From assembly GCA_027596075.1 (NCBI GenBank), contig JADGJC010000057.1, positions 66,127-130,126 on the forward strand: 64,000 bases of DNA, given 5' to 3'. This stretch comes from Rhizophlyctis rosea (lineage: Eukaryota; Chytridiomycota; Chytridiomycetes; Rhizophlyctidales; Rhizophlyctidaceae). Positions 1-13,238 of this stretch are shown here, piece by piece (within the stretch, counting starts at the first letter, position 1; the number at the start of each line of letters is the position of its first letter). The notes beneath the pieces were generated by a model. The model had not been told where the DNA came from, did no database searches, and worked only from the letters and a program-made list of their open reading frames with translations. Made by a program: the position numbers and the translations under genes.

Positions 1-730
1 ACGCGTAAAGTGATGATGTACATATGGTTTGCCATCAAATCGGTGGATAGGGCACCGTTCGGTGAATCATGTAAGTGAGTCTCACCAGTACCCGAGGCCA
101 ATCTGTATAGGGTGTCTCTTACTGTACCTCATTTTCGACCCTTTACTAGATGACCATTTAGACGGTAGTCTTCGGGTCAGATTGATCCTGTTTTGTTCGT
201 AATGCATCAATCGCCCAATGCCCGTGGCCATGGGACAATCGTGGGTTGATGGTGGGTCCGAGAACCAAAAGAGTTTCGTCCCACAAAGCCCAACAGCCCC
301 TGTCCAGAGGGTGTCATGGCGATGAAGACACACTGCATTCACCATGGGCTTGGTCACCCAGCAGATCCAATTTCGCACTTGCAAATCGTCAGTGGGCTCA
401 ATCGGCAGCCATTTCCAACAGTCTGTCTTGCTGACCATTCTTACCCAAGCACAACCAGAAAGTCAAACCAAAATGTTCAGAACGATGGCGAATCTGTGGC
501 AACGACTGCCCACTCAGATAGTGAACTTCCTCCTTCGATTCACAACTCCCTACATACTTATGCACTTTCTACAGACGAGGACCTCCGCAGCCTTTGACAG
601 CCCGCAACCTTATTTCGACAACTTATAAAGTGTTTGTTTTCCAAAAATTGTCTCAAAAACGCACCAATATTGAACTCTTCTGTCACCGCTTCACCGCTTT
701 TGAAATACCCCACCAAAGGGGTCACGTAAC
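1..730. promoter_or_regulatory. upstream region of the histidine kinase gene
   Basis: No credible gene is visible here. Short open frames exist on both strands but none shows a recognisable domain or continues across splice sites. The right part should hold the promoter and 5' leader of the kinase gene that starts at 731. The window begins inside an ACGCGT hexamer. Confidence 0.4.
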
Positions 731-3469
731 ATGACAACTCATTCCACACATCGTCCGAAACGAGGGGCTATTGCTCATTGCTGCACCTCCTCTATTCTGG
801 ACAACAAGGGTGCCGGCGGCAACAGTGGCAATGTCCAACGAGCCAAGAAGAACCAGCTGGGGTACACCCTAAGAGCGATTGACGAGTTGCAAGCGGGTGA
901 CCATATCTGTTTTCTCTACGAAAATGTAGGTTATCTCAATGTCAGTGTTTTGGCTGGTTTGCGATGTACTAAATCATTGGGAAATAGGTGGAAGAACACC
1001 GGACCGTCACTACTCAATTTGTGCGCGGCGGTATTGCACAAAATCATAAGATAGTGTATATCGGGGATGCTGTGACGAGAAATTCCGTTCTCAACTACTT
1101 CGCAAACTCCTCCATCGATATTCAGGCTCTGATCACAAAGGGACAATTCGAGTTCCTCACTTACGATCAGGCCTATGTCATTGAGGGTAGATTCGATCCC
1201 GATGCGATGGTCAAAATGTTGCAGCAGACTGTGGATGATGCTCTAGAGAGGGGTTTCGAAGGGGAGAGGGTGATGGGCGAGATGACTTGGATTTTGAAGC
1301 ATTTGAAAGATTATGATGAGGTGGTGAGATACGAATCGATGGTCAACAAGTTGTTTGAGGAAAACAATGCTCTTGGTATGTATCATATTGCTACTCATTT
1401 GTGGTTGCCTCAGAAGTTTCACTGACCCAACATTCCGTGCTTTGCAGCTATCTGCCAGTATAACCGCCACCTTTTCGACTCTCAGCTCCTCCTCAACATC
1501 ATCAACGTACATCCGCTTGCATGTGTGGGGATGGACCTATATGACAATTTCTATTATATACCGCCATCCGAATGGCACTCGGACGATAAGCCTGCAGTTT
1601 TCCTAAAGTACTGGTTGCGCAATCTACGGGATCGAAAGAAAGTAGAGGAAGAGCTTAACCATGCTAAGGAGGTCGCACTTTCAGAATCCAAAGCAAAGAC
1701 GGAATTCCTTAATTCCATGAGTCATGAGATCAGAACTCGTAAGTATTTTGTGAAAGACAAATGGTTACAGAGAAGTATTTATACTGACAGATGCAACTTC
1801 AATAGCACTGAATGGGCTCATCGGTACCGCCCAAATCCTGAAAGAAACCATGACCGATCATGTTCAAGCGCCATCGGATGCCTCCTCCCTGACACCGACC
1901 AGTCCACGCACTTCTGTTGCAGATCCGGACTCCTCCGTTCAAACCCTCCTCAAAACCATGGAAATCTGCAGCAACCACCTTCTATCTGTTGTCAACGATG
2001 TCCTAGACCTATCCCGCATCCCTCACTCGGTCGGCGAAGGGAAAGAGTTTTCTCTCTTCCAATGTATCGATGAAGCTTTACAAATTGTTTCTCCACGGGC
2101 GCGGTCAAAGAACATCACCTTGACGCTGGATATCGATTCACAAATTCGCACGGAGTTGGGACAGGAAGGGAGAATCGCTGCGGATGAGAGTGGGTTGAGG
2201 AAGGTGTTGATCAATTTGATTGGGAATGGAACCAAGTTTACCAATCCTGGAGGCGAGATTAGAATAGAGGTTGGGAGGAAGGGGAAGGGGGAGATACCGA
2301 AGGAGATTCTGGCAAACCGTAGTTATAGCACTTGCCCATTTGAGGAGCCGCGTGTCGGATCGGAAAGTTTGCCTAGCTCATCCCCCACGGAACCATTTGC
2401 TCGGATGCAGATCTCGTCGTCAGCCTACACTCGGTTGCACTTCATTGTGCAGGACAACGGTATTGGGATCTCGCGGGAGAATTTGCCGAGCATTTTCCGG
2501 GCGTTCTCGAGGGTAGAGAACGCAAGGGACTCCAGTGATAAGCCCATTGAGGGGACAGGATTGGGTCTGGTGATTTCCAAGCAGTTGGTTTCGCGGATGG
2601 GAGGTGACATGTGGGTTGAGAGTGACGGGGTCGGTAAAGGGACCAGATTCCAGTTCTGGATTTGGGTCAAGAAGGCGGGAAAAGATGAGCTTGACTTCGA
2701 GGAGAGCCATTCAGATTCCACCCTTGTATTCCCCCGCGCCTTGGCTGACACCACATCCTCCTCATCATCATCAATATCGTCCACGTCATCCAAATCCAAA
2801 TCATCCGCCTCCCCAACCTCGACCAAATCCGTTTCAACAACTTCTTCCCACCAGACCTCAAAATCAACCCCCCCATGGCACAATGGGGGCGAGCGCAAAC
2901 CCAACCTTCATATCCTAATCGCCGACGACAACCCCATCAATTGCCGCATCCTCAACCAATTCCTCAAATCCTTCAAATACCAACACATTCAACAATGTGA
3001 GGACGGCCTTTCCGCGATCGCGTACGTTCAGTCTTTACTCCCTCCGACCCCACCACCACGATCATCCTCAAACTCCTTCCTCATCCCACAAAACCTCCCC
3101 TCCATCATCCTGCTCGACTACAAAATGCCCCACCTGACCGGTTCCGAAACTGCCGGCAAGCTGCGAGAGCTGTACCGAATATATGGCTTGCCGCAGCCGT
3201 TCATGGCATGCCTGACGGCTGCGGTGTTAGAGGAAGAATTGAAGGACTGCATGGAGAATGGGATTCAGGAGGTCATGATAAAACCTTTGAGGTGGAGTGA
3301 TGTTGGAGAGCGGGTATGGAGGTGGGCGGAGATCGTGGAAGGCAGATGGAGGGATTGGGAGAAGGAGAGAGGTATTATGAGCGCTCAATTGGAAAATGGT
3401 TTAGGAAGTGCGGGTGGCGGGAATGGTTTGGGTGGGAAGGAGATGGCCGTTCTTATTAGGGACGAATGA
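731..3469 (+). CDS. hybrid histidine kinase with N-terminal MEDS sensory domain
   Basis: Four exons (731-925, 988-1375, 1448-1738, 1806-3469) give a protein of about 845 residues. Residues ~48-260 match the MEDS/DcmR sensory domain: GDHICFLY near the start, then a segment with FDPDAM and GEMTW. HisKA follows, with the phospho-acceptor His in SHEIRTPLNGLIG; this motif only becomes perfect if the third intron ends at 1805. The HATPase domain has the N-box (NLIGNGTKF), the G1 box DNGIGI and the G2 box GTGLGL. After a Ser/Thr-rich linker comes a receiver domain with IADDNPIN, the phospho-acceptor Asp in LLDYKMP and the conserved Lys in MIKPL. No membrane segment is seen, so a soluble kinase signalling through an Hpt phosphorelay is likely. 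MEDS domains are best known from methanogens and methylotrophs; the ligand is unknown. All catalytic residues are present. Confidence 0.9.
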
Positions 3470-3797
3470 GTTAGAGTGTATAGTGACTTTTCCTGCATGT
3501 AACACATATTTGCATAGACAATGGATATATATGTAACATAGATTCCTGCATTTTTATCATCGTGTATGTAGATTTTCGAAAATAAACATATCATTAAACA
3601 AGCATTTGTGAGGGTGTGCAATCTTTGTGATGGCAAGAACTTGTGTATACAAAGAAGTGCTTTCGCATATACTATTTACATTGATTTCGTCTGCTTGGCG
3701 AAAAGCACAGAAGCCAACCCCGAAGGATTTCTATTGGCCTTGGATTGAAGTCACGACTGCAGTGGTTTGGTGTTGCAGGTCACTCTGGAGTGCAAAA
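3470..3797. other. convergent 3' region between the kinase and ECD genes
   Basis: No gene is seen. An AATAAA hexamer at 3581-3586 is a plausible polyadenylation signal for the kinase transcript. Confidence 0.5.
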
Positions 3798-6571
3798 CTA
3801 TTCCCTTTTCCGAGGAAGCCCAATGCCCATCGACATCATCATACTGGATGCCGGCCCAGCCAACCCCTCCTGCGACGAAAAGGACTCTAAGAAATTCTTC
3901 AATAGATTCACATCCATGTCCACAGGCCGTATCTCAGCATCCTCTTCATCCTCGCTGCCATCCTCTTGATGGGCCGCTTTCTCGAAATCCGCCCCAACCT
4001 TGGTGCCAGACAGCTCGAAATCCATGAGATCCATGTACTCCTCTATACTTTGCTCCGGCGGGGGTTCCATTGATGATCCGGTCGCGGTCGGTATCTGCGG
4101 CTTGGGGAACGCTTCTCCAGACTCGTCATCACTATCTGAAGCCAGCTTTTGCATATTTGAGGCGAATTGTTCGCTCTCATTATCGTTAGAGAAGATGCCT
4201 GATGGGTTCGAGGGCTGCGAAACCCGTCCATTCTTGAATGTGGGTTCTACTTCTTCGTCATTCATACCTGTGGGAGTAGTATAATCGGTGAGTGTTCGGG
4301 CTATGCTGTAGCGGTGTCGGATGCTCCTTACCCAATGCATTCACCATTGCCTGCACGAACAATTCCGGATTCAAGTTTACGGGTCGCATTTCGTCATCAT
4401 CCGAATCTGCTGCATCTTCCTCTCTGGTACATTCATTCGCCATCTGAGAATCATGTAGACATACCATGAAATGCAAAACATACCCTGGAAACAATGCACC
4501 CTCCAATCCACTGTCCTTTTCGATGAAGGATTTGAACCCGCCAACGATTTTCGAGAAATTTTGAAGTTCTTCTTTCTCTTCATCATCCAGGTCCGACTGG
4601 CAGACTATGTCGGTGAATGGCATTCAGGAGGTTGGAACAAGGTGGCCTTACCTCATCCATTCCATCCTCTTCATCTTCATCCATGTCCTCCAGATCAGCC
4701 TCTGTGACCTTCAACTTGTCCTCATCCAACACCCGATCCAGCTTTGCCGCATCGAGCTCGAGCCAATCATCGGGATCATCCGGCCCTTGTGGTAGAGAGC
4801 CATCATCTTCCAAAGGTAATGCCATAATGTGCTCCAGCTTCTCATATGCATTATATGTGGGAAGATTGTCCCTGAGATTATTGGTCAGTATGCATAAAGA
4901 TGATCAATATGGCGATGACTTTACATGTTGGCAAACTGAGATGCGAGATACTGCGTTTGAGCGGCCTGAAGCAGATCGTGATACCGCTTTGACCCTTGTA
5001 TTTCGCCCTGTTCAGTGGGAAAGAATGAGGTCATTACTTCAAGTCGCGGAACGGCTCCAATCTCAATGGTACGTACGCGAAAATAGTCCAGTCTCTTGAG
5101 GCGGTCCAAGAAGGCATTCCACTTAGGGTCCGCCTCAAATGTGTAGGACTATTTGAGAGTGAGAAGAGGCACATCGTGGCACAAAATCAACAGGAATCAC
5201 TTACCTCCACAGTACGGTTCCTGTTCTGAGATGCCAGGTCTCTCAAATGCTTGTTCGCATAAAGCATTTCGAATCCACAAGCCTATCCAATTGGTGTCAG
5301 CAAAATGCCACAACATACACACGCGGTTGTATTGACTAACCAACTTCATCCCGATGTCATGAGCTTTAAAGTCTGGTGCTGACTGAGGCGGCATGTGGAA
5401 GGGCTTGGGAGCAAAGAATCGCTGACTTATCAATTGAGCGTAGAGCGTTCTCGTCATACGGACTAGCATAGGCACATTGGTGGAAGGGGGAAATGTTTCC
5501 ATTTTGTAGCAAGCCTATCAACGCCAAAAGGAGCTGCATCAGAGTTTTGCATACAAGTGCATCATGCGATTTGCAAACTCACTCTCATTGCGATAGGATC
5601 TCTGGTGTAAAATGCCTCAACGGCGTGTGAAACAAGCTGAGGCTCTTGGAAAAGAGCATGGGCGACTTGGCGGGGTATATAGCATTTGGCGCGGTGACTG
5701 TTTTGATATGCCTTCGCAGGGTACCTGTGATGTAACATTAAAGACTTCGATGATAACATGAATTACTTTCCAAAACATACTCCGCTAGCCTGCGTGTGAT
5801 TGCATCTTCAACAGCTTTCGGCGCTTCCGTCGATGTTGCACTCCGGACCAGCTGCAGAGCTCTGTCAAGCTCCAACTGACCCGCCGGATAGATTGTGATC
5901 TCTGCAGGGCTTTTCGGTATAGGTATGATGTGAAGTCGGCCTTTGTGTAAGAATACCTATAGAATCAGATGCTCTTGATGAGGAAACGAGTTTAAGGCAG
6001 GGTTCAGCAAATAAACAGAAAATGTCAATACATACTCGATTGGAACTTGTTGAGGGATCCAGCCATGAGGGTAAATGTTGGGCTGCTTCGATGAGTAAAA
6101 ACTCGCCATCCATATCACGCAGACTGCCATCATGAGAATGAGTGATGATGCACTTCAGCTACAGGTGGATGCAATGCTATCCAGTACCTAATAACTGCCT
6201 CTGGGAATTTGCGGCTTATTTCTCGCAGGATATATACGATGAACCACTCGTCCTCGATAGCATCACCAAAGCGAGTACGTCCATGCAAAAAGGGTGCGTT
6301 GTACTCTAAAATGGTTAAACACATTCCTGATCAGCACGAGCTTCGTATTGGAACAGGCTTTTGTGCGATTAGTACCTTGATTCTCCGCCACTATAAGCCC
6401 GAAGGAGTCTTTTTGCCATAGATACTGGAAGGTAATTTCAGAGGCGAAGGAGGTCACTTTGACCAAAGCGTCCGACAGTGCGGCAGCCCTATCCCCGACA
6501 TTCCTTGTGTCCCAATATATGCTGTAAACTACGGCGTCTTCTTCGGGAAGGGTTGGAACGTCTCGTTCCAT
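3798..6571 (-). CDS. ECD: Ecdysoneless/SGT1 family protein
   Basis: About ten exons. The N-terminus carries EDAVVYSIYW and FQYLWQ; then come GDAIEDEWFIVYIL, DGEFLLIEAA followed by HLPSWLDP, AFYTRDPI, TLYAQLISQRFF and AHDIGMKL, in the same order as in animal ECD. The middle is very acidic (DDPDDWLELD, DMDEDEEDG). The C-terminus ends in NFLESFSSQEGLAGPAS, the conserved closing motif of the family. The start is the ATG at 6569-6571, just before VPTLPEEDAVVY. Known roles of the family: a cofactor in pre-mRNA splicing (Prp8 stability) and cell-cycle control; in fungi it complements gcr2 as a transcriptional co-regulator. Acts in nucleus and cytoplasm. The many short introns are typical of this window. 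Confidence 0.9.
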
Positions 6572-7294
6572 GGCGCTCTGATAAAGCCAAAAAGTCAGAA
6601 CTTAACAATTCATGCTAGTGACTTGCAGGCAGTCGCAGCATGGCATACCTACCATATGAAGCAGCAACGGTGAGTGGAATATGAGATACTAGTCCCAAAG
6701 TTCGTAGGAAGAAATGTGCAGGGAAAGAAATGCCTGCTGCGGAGTTGAGCGACTTTGAAAGTTTGGAGCTATTTTTGGTAGCATAAGAGCACGTGACGTT
6801 ATGATGGCGCAGCAGCAGGAGCACTGATCGTGTAGCCGATACATGACTTTCAGGGTCGTTCTCAATCCCGATTGATTCCCCGATCACGACCCATTGATCC
6901 AATGAATTTCCTTCCATGGCTTCTACGCCATTTGGACCACATCAATTCATGCTCACGGTGCGCCATCACGATGACGAAAGGCCGAAGGAGGGAACCCCTT
7001 TAGCGGTGCATGCATGCTTACTCGATCGGACATTTATTCGGAAGTTTTTCTGTGACAGATTGATATGGCAAGCGTGGTGCATCTCTGTTAAAGATCGTTC
7101 TGAGATTAGGAATAATTGGGGGGTTCACTACCATTATTCCTAGGACAGTTTCACACGCTTTCATTTCTCAACAGTACCGCCATATCCTGCGTTGACTCAA
7201 GAGCAAACACGACAACTCGCTACCTTCTTTGCTTGTGCGCCATTTTGCCTAGCCGTCCATTGTCCATACATTGCTGTTGCATCTAAATTCAACA
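6572..7294. promoter_or_regulatory. divergent promoter region, ECD / F-box ankyrin gene
   Basis: Lies between two divergently transcribed genes. A CACGTGAC element sits at 6790-6797. A 100-codon ATG-initiated frame (6615-6917, minus) lies just upstream of ECD but shows no family resemblance, so I did not call it a gene. Confidence 0.45.
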
Positions 7295-9394
7295 ATGATG
7301 TATCCACCACCTCATTCTACCGCTATACCAATGCCATCTCCACCCCCTACCCTCCTAGCGCTCCCGCCAGAGCTACTTACCCGGATCTTCATCCTCTCAA
7401 CCTCCGCAAACCTTCCCCTCGCCAATCGCACATTCCACACACTCTCGCAGCCGCTGCGCACCCGTGCACAATGGCTGCTGGCGATGTACGGACCATTCAT
7501 TGCCCCCATCAAATGCTTTGATTGGAATTTCGTTCAGGGCGGAAATAGCTGCACATGCAGAAAGGCTGCGAAACAGGAGGAGAAGAGGGTTGAGAAGGAG
7601 GAGGAAGAAAGCGTGAAAGGGGTAGGAAAGATTCGATGGGTGGGTAGGGTGCTCAGGAGTGCAGCCATGAGGGAGGACGCGCACGCCGGAGAGGAGGAGG
7701 AGGAATCCGCTGGAGGGGAGAATGTGGTCCATGAAATTGCTTCAAGGAAAGAAGGCACCGTTCGGCTGTTCATGTTGGGAAAACGTGGGTCCAGAAGTAG
7801 TGAGCACAACTTGAGTCAATGCCCATTCGAGGATGCACAATTGCGGCTATTTCGGATTTTGGCAACACTAAGGTGCTCTCCATCGGTCCATTTCACGGCT
7901 GGTGATGACTTTGCTCTCCGGTGGGCGGCGGGGCGGGGACACATACAGCTAGCGGAATTCCTTCTCAAGTCCGGCGCAAATCCGGAGGCTCTCGTCCCCA
8001 TTGAAAAGGAAGGCTGGTGGCGGAGACGTGTCAGAGTACCTGTGTATGGTTATGTGCCAGTCTGGCCAAACATGGACCAGGGAGGAGTGGTGCATAACGC
8101 GGTGGTGCAGCAAGGGCTAGGTGCTGTAGTGTTGGGTGTTCCCGCAGTAATTTCAACCACAGTTGCTGCCCAGGGCATGCCCGCTGCACCACCTCCCATA
8201 CATGCTGCAACCCCGCCAATTGCCAATGCCACACAACCTCAACCTCTGCCACTGCCTCTATCAGCACCAGCGGCACCAACCGCCCAAGCACAACCCATCC
8301 CACAGCCTCCACAGCCCAATACTCGCCGTCTGCTACCGCGGCGACTAATCCGCATCACTCCGCCCCCACTTCCGGTCCCACTGATTTGTCAAGCCGTATC
8401 AGCCAACCATATCTCTTTGGTGGAACTCCTCCTCCGGTGGAATCAACCTGTTATCCCACCAAGATCAGACAGCAACCCCTCTGCAATTACCACCCTCCCC
8501 CCATCCCTGCCGAACCGCCATCCCTTACCACCAATATCTCCAGAAATCCTCACCAAAGCCCTCACAACCGCCCTCCTCTCCTCCCGCCACCGTATCGCCA
8601 AGCTCCTCCTCGACGCCGGCGCCCATTCCACTCCAAACCTCGTCCACACCATCATCAGCAAAGCCCAAACCCGCCGGATGGCCCTTGGTCCCCGCTCAGT
8701 CTTTGGGCGTCATTTACGAGTGGCCATACTAGCCCTGCCTACAGCAGACTTTATCCGCCTCCGTGCTGGCCTCCTTCGGTCTTGTGCAGAGATTGGTGTA
8801 GCTGCAGGTATTGAGGCGTGTGTACTACGTGGTGCTAGTGGGGTTTATGATCCATCTACTCCCCAACCCATTGCTGTACCACCAAATGCACCCACATTGG
8901 GAGGCGATGGGGATGCGTGGTCAGGCCTTCCTCTTTATGCGTCGGTGTATAATGGGAACATTGCGGCAACAAAGGCCTTATTATATAGTGCTCGTGTCTC
9001 AACGTCGTATTTTGATTGGAAGCAGAAAACTTTTTGTGTAGCTCTCATGGCGATCGAAGTTCTAGCCATGCTGATGTTTGGGGTACTGGTAGCTGTGTGG
9101 GCCGTCGGTATTGTCCAGAGCGTTACGGGGGCTGCGGTGTTTGGGGAGGATCCTGGGTCCGCACCCCCTGTGGATGGAGGAACGATGGTCGACACAAAGT
9201 ATATTTCTACGGACAATGCGGTGATCACAGTTGCCGAGTTGACGGGGTTGGCGATACCCAGTTTGATTGCCCTAGGAATCATGTATAGGTTAGTGCCCTT
9301 CCATGCCATGTTGGCGGCATATTTGGAGATTGTCAGGGAAGATCGGAGGAGACGGCAGGTTACAGCTGGGGAGGAGGCTGCCAGGAATGTGTAG
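7295..9394 (+). CDS. F-box-like ankyrin-repeat protein with C-terminal membrane helices
   Basis: A single exon of 699 codons from the first in-frame ATG at 7295. Residues ~18-45 form an F-box-like motif (LPPELLTRIF, then LANRTFHTLSQ). A Lys/Glu-rich stretch with CTCRK follows. Ankyrin-like units appear near residues 205-235 (AAGRGHIQLAEFLLKSGA), 365-385 (ANHISLVELLLRW), 430-450 (HRIAKLLLDAGAH) and 550-565 (YNGNIAATKALL). A long Pro/Ala/Gln-rich linker sits at ~265-350. Two hydrophobic segments close the protein: ~575-605 (IEVLAMLMFGVLVAVW) and ~643-668 (LTGLAIPSLIALGIMY). The F-box suggests an SCF ubiquitin-ligase adaptor and the ankyrins the substrate site; the membrane anchor would place it on an endomembrane or the plasma membrane. 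F-box/ankyrin proteins are common in chytrids; membrane-anchored ones are unusual. Substrate unknown. Confidence 0.75.
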   Translation: MMYPPPHSTAIPMPSPPPTLLALPPELLTRIFILSTSANLPLANRTFHTLSQPLRTRAQWLLAMYGPFIAPIKCFDWNFVQGGNSCTCRKAAKQEEKRVEKEEEESVKGVGKIRWVGRVLRSAAMREDAHAGEEEEESAGGENVVHEIASRKEGTVRLFMLGKRGSRSSEHNLSQCPFEDAQLRLFRILATLRCSPSVHFTAGDDFALRWAAGRGHIQLAEFLLKSGANPEALVPIEKEGWWRRRVRVPVYGYVPVWPNMDQGGVVHNAVVQQGLGAVVLGVPAVISTTVAAQGMPAAPPPIHAATPPIANATQPQPLPLPLSAPAAPTAQAQPIPQPPQPNTRRLLPRRLIRITPPPLPVPLICQAVSANHISLVELLLRWNQPVIPPRSDSNPSAITTLPPSLPNRHPLPPISPEILTKALTTALLSSRHRIAKLLLDAGAHSTPNLVHTIISKAQTRRMALGPRSVFGRHLRVAILALPTADFIRLRAGLLRSCAEIGVAAGIEACVLRGASGVYDPSTPQPIAVPPNAPTLGGDGDAWSGLPLYASVYNGNIAATKALLYSARVSTSYFDWKQKTFCVALMAIEVLAMLMFGVLVAVWAVGIVQSVTGAAVFGEDPGSAPPVDGGTMVDTKYISTDNAVITVAELTGLAIPSLIALGIMYRLVPFHAMLAAYLEIVREDRRRRQVTAGEEAARNV

Positions 9395-9596
9395 TCATGT
9401 GGGCAAAACAAATGTCTTTAATTAGCATATCAGATGTACAATGTAAACTAGGTATGGGTGTTCACAGTTTGGTATAAAATTGTATGGTACAAGAATAAAC
9501 ATTGAGTGACGCAAGTTGAATACATCCCATGCTTCAAAATTTGTAGACAATAGCGACGCCGTTGCAGCTAAAACCCTGCCCGTTTCACCCACCCGC

Positions 9597-10466
9597 CTAC
9601 CCTGACAGAACAAATACATTCCTCATTTCCGGGTCGTCAACCACATCCACAGGTGCAAAGCCTTTTGCGTTCTTTACACTGGTAGATGCTCCGCGTTCCA
9701 GCAAGAGTCTAACGATGTCACGGGCGCCAAGAAATGTTGCTAAAATGAAATCTTAGAGTTTTGTTGAATCAGTTGATGTGCAGAAGAAGGTCACCTACCC
9801 AAATGTAGAGCTGTGTTGCCGCCCTGGTAGAAGATGGATATGTTAATTAGTAACGTCTTCGTTGACCGTGGTTGATCATATCGTCACAGTCTTGTACCAG
9901 CGGTAGTGCAGGTCATAGCATGACTCACTGCACTCCAACGAGCGCACAATTTGACGTGCCAGTACGTCGACTTTCTGCTCCAGAATCGACACTTCCGGTT
10001 CCCCCGATTGGCAAACCTCCAAAGATGATCGAGGCCATGACAATGTACATACCCCAAATTGGATATCCAAATCATCCTTTAGCGTCCTCTCAATGATGTC
10101 GCGGGCAATCGCGTCTTGGCCAAGCAAAATGGCTAACTGTAATGCGGTGACAGCACCAATGTATGCCCCCAGGAACTTATAGGCGTCAAGTTCGACGTCT
10201 GTGTCGAATTTGATGGTAGGATCCCGGTGACGGGCGGAAGTCAAAGATTTGTCAGCCAAAAGGGTGCGAACGGCTTCTGCATCGGACTTCTTTATGGCTA
10301 GAGGGGATTCGTAAATTATACATCGTGGTTAAGGATATCGTCCAGAGAATTTCAAGCTTACCTTCGAAGAGCGCCTAAAGAAAGCACATAATCTTATGTT
10401 AGTCAAGACAGGAGAAACTGCAGGCCCTCCGTGCGGAATGATTGCACCGACCTCTATTGTTGCCAT
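9597..10466 (-). CDS. small ankyrin-repeat protein
   Basis: Reconstructed from five exons giving about 150 residues. Exon 1 is 15 nt (MATIE, 10452-10466), exon 2 is a 13-nt micro-exon (10362-10374), exon 3 carries AIKKSDAEAVRTLLAD, then KFLGAYIGAVTALQLAILLG and DLDIQFG, exon 4 carries GGNTALHLA and exon 5 ends with LLLERGAS, KNAKGFAPVDVVDDPEMRNVF and the stop at 9597-9599. Phases agree at every joint, and the ankyrin consensus (GNTALHLA, RDIVRLLLERGA) runs unbroken across exons 4 and 5. It is probably a cytosolic protein-protein interaction module; no specific partner can be inferred. Homologous short ankyrin proteins occur in other fungi. The donor of intron 1 (GTCGGT) is non-consensus. Confidence 0.75.
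10362..10374 (-). other. 13-nt coding micro-exon of the small ankyrin gene
   Basis: On the minus strand the sequence is TTTAG, then GCGCTCTTCGAAG, then GTAAGC. It encodes ALFE in phase with the flanking exons. Confidence 0.7.
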
Positions 10467-11064
10467 TGCTGCTCGATGAGTAGATGAATCGGATAAGTCT
10501 GACCAGGGATGAGATATATGGACGAGATGAGACAGCTGTCGGACGATGACTACAGTGGGCAGTTGCTAGCAATGAAGGTCGCGGAACTTAGTAATACGGC
10601 AAGAATATCGGAAAAGGTGGAGAGACTGCGTGCGGACTGTTTTGTTTGCGAACTTCTGTTTGTTGGATGACAAGAAAGGAAGATCAGCCCCTGACACGCG
10701 TAATTTGTGATTACCTCAAATGCATAAATACCGCACGTGATTGATTCTCCCATAATTAAAACATCTCATCATTTTTGATGGATCTCAGATGTCGCCATTT
10801 CGGGGTGATCACCGAACTTGGACCGAGGAAGCCCTCGCCGAACCCGGGCCCGGGTCGTGCCCCATGTGCCTTCGACTTTCCCGCTTCCGTCTTCCTTCCA
10901 TGTTGACATGTGTGGGGTGGCTATTTTCAGACTTGGTTATTGAGGACCCTCGGCACGCTCACACACAAAACCTTCTCTGCCCAGGAAAACAACCCGGAGA
11001 TCTCTTCTTTTATCTTTAGGCCCATCTACCCATCTTCCACCTCATCATACCCGTCCCTACAAAT
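10467..11064. promoter_or_regulatory. divergent promoter region, ankyrin gene / aspartate aminotransferase
   Basis: No gene is seen. A CACGTGA element lies at 10734-10740. A GC-rich block (cccgggcccgggtcg) lies near 10842-10858, upstream of the aminotransferase. Confidence 0.45.
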
Positions 11065-12754
<1,690 letters not shown>

Positions 12755-13238
12755 GTTTAGCAATATTTTAGTGCATAATTTAGACAAAATCTATCACTTC
12801 ATACATAGTTTATGGCTATATATTCCCCAATTTTCACATTCGACCATTCAATCATACACACATCAACCCATCATAATGTCACCTTTTGGGAATGAGAGTG
12901 GTTGAGAATGCCAGTAATCCCGCTAAAAACTACGATGTCGCAACAACGCGCAAGCGGCCAAAAAGAGTCGCATGCATAATCACTGGTGTCCGTCTCAATC
13001 GCAGCAGCGAACGGATTATTGGAAATACATTGAACTTTACACACATACGAAATTATATACATACAATATACAATGATCCAACCGGGCGCATCTTCCCTTA
13101 ACCACCAAATACTAGGCATTCAATCGACCATGTCTCAGCGAATGGAATCGCGTGAAAACGCATAGAAGGTGTCAGCGTGCACCCTTCTCGCTCATCGAAC
13201 CCCGTAAGTTCAATCTAACAGAGCCAACAATCATCCCC
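12755..13238. other. convergent 3' region, aminotransferase / LEA_2 gene
   Basis: AT-rich and without a convincing gene. It holds the 3' untranslated regions of two converging transcripts. Confidence 0.5.

Noticed and set aside
82..438. 118-codon ATG frame on the minus strand at the window start
   Set aside because: Trp/Cys-rich composition unlike natural proteins, no domain and no splice continuation.
1739..1790. Shorter version of the third kinase intron ending at 1790
   Set aside because: It would give SHEIRTHATSIALNGLIG; ending the intron at 1805 restores the canonical SHEIRTPLNGLIG.
6615..6917. 100-codon ATG frame between ECD and the F-box gene
   Set aside because: No family match; lies in the ECD promoter/leader. 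Could be an upstream frame, but nothing supports it as a gene.
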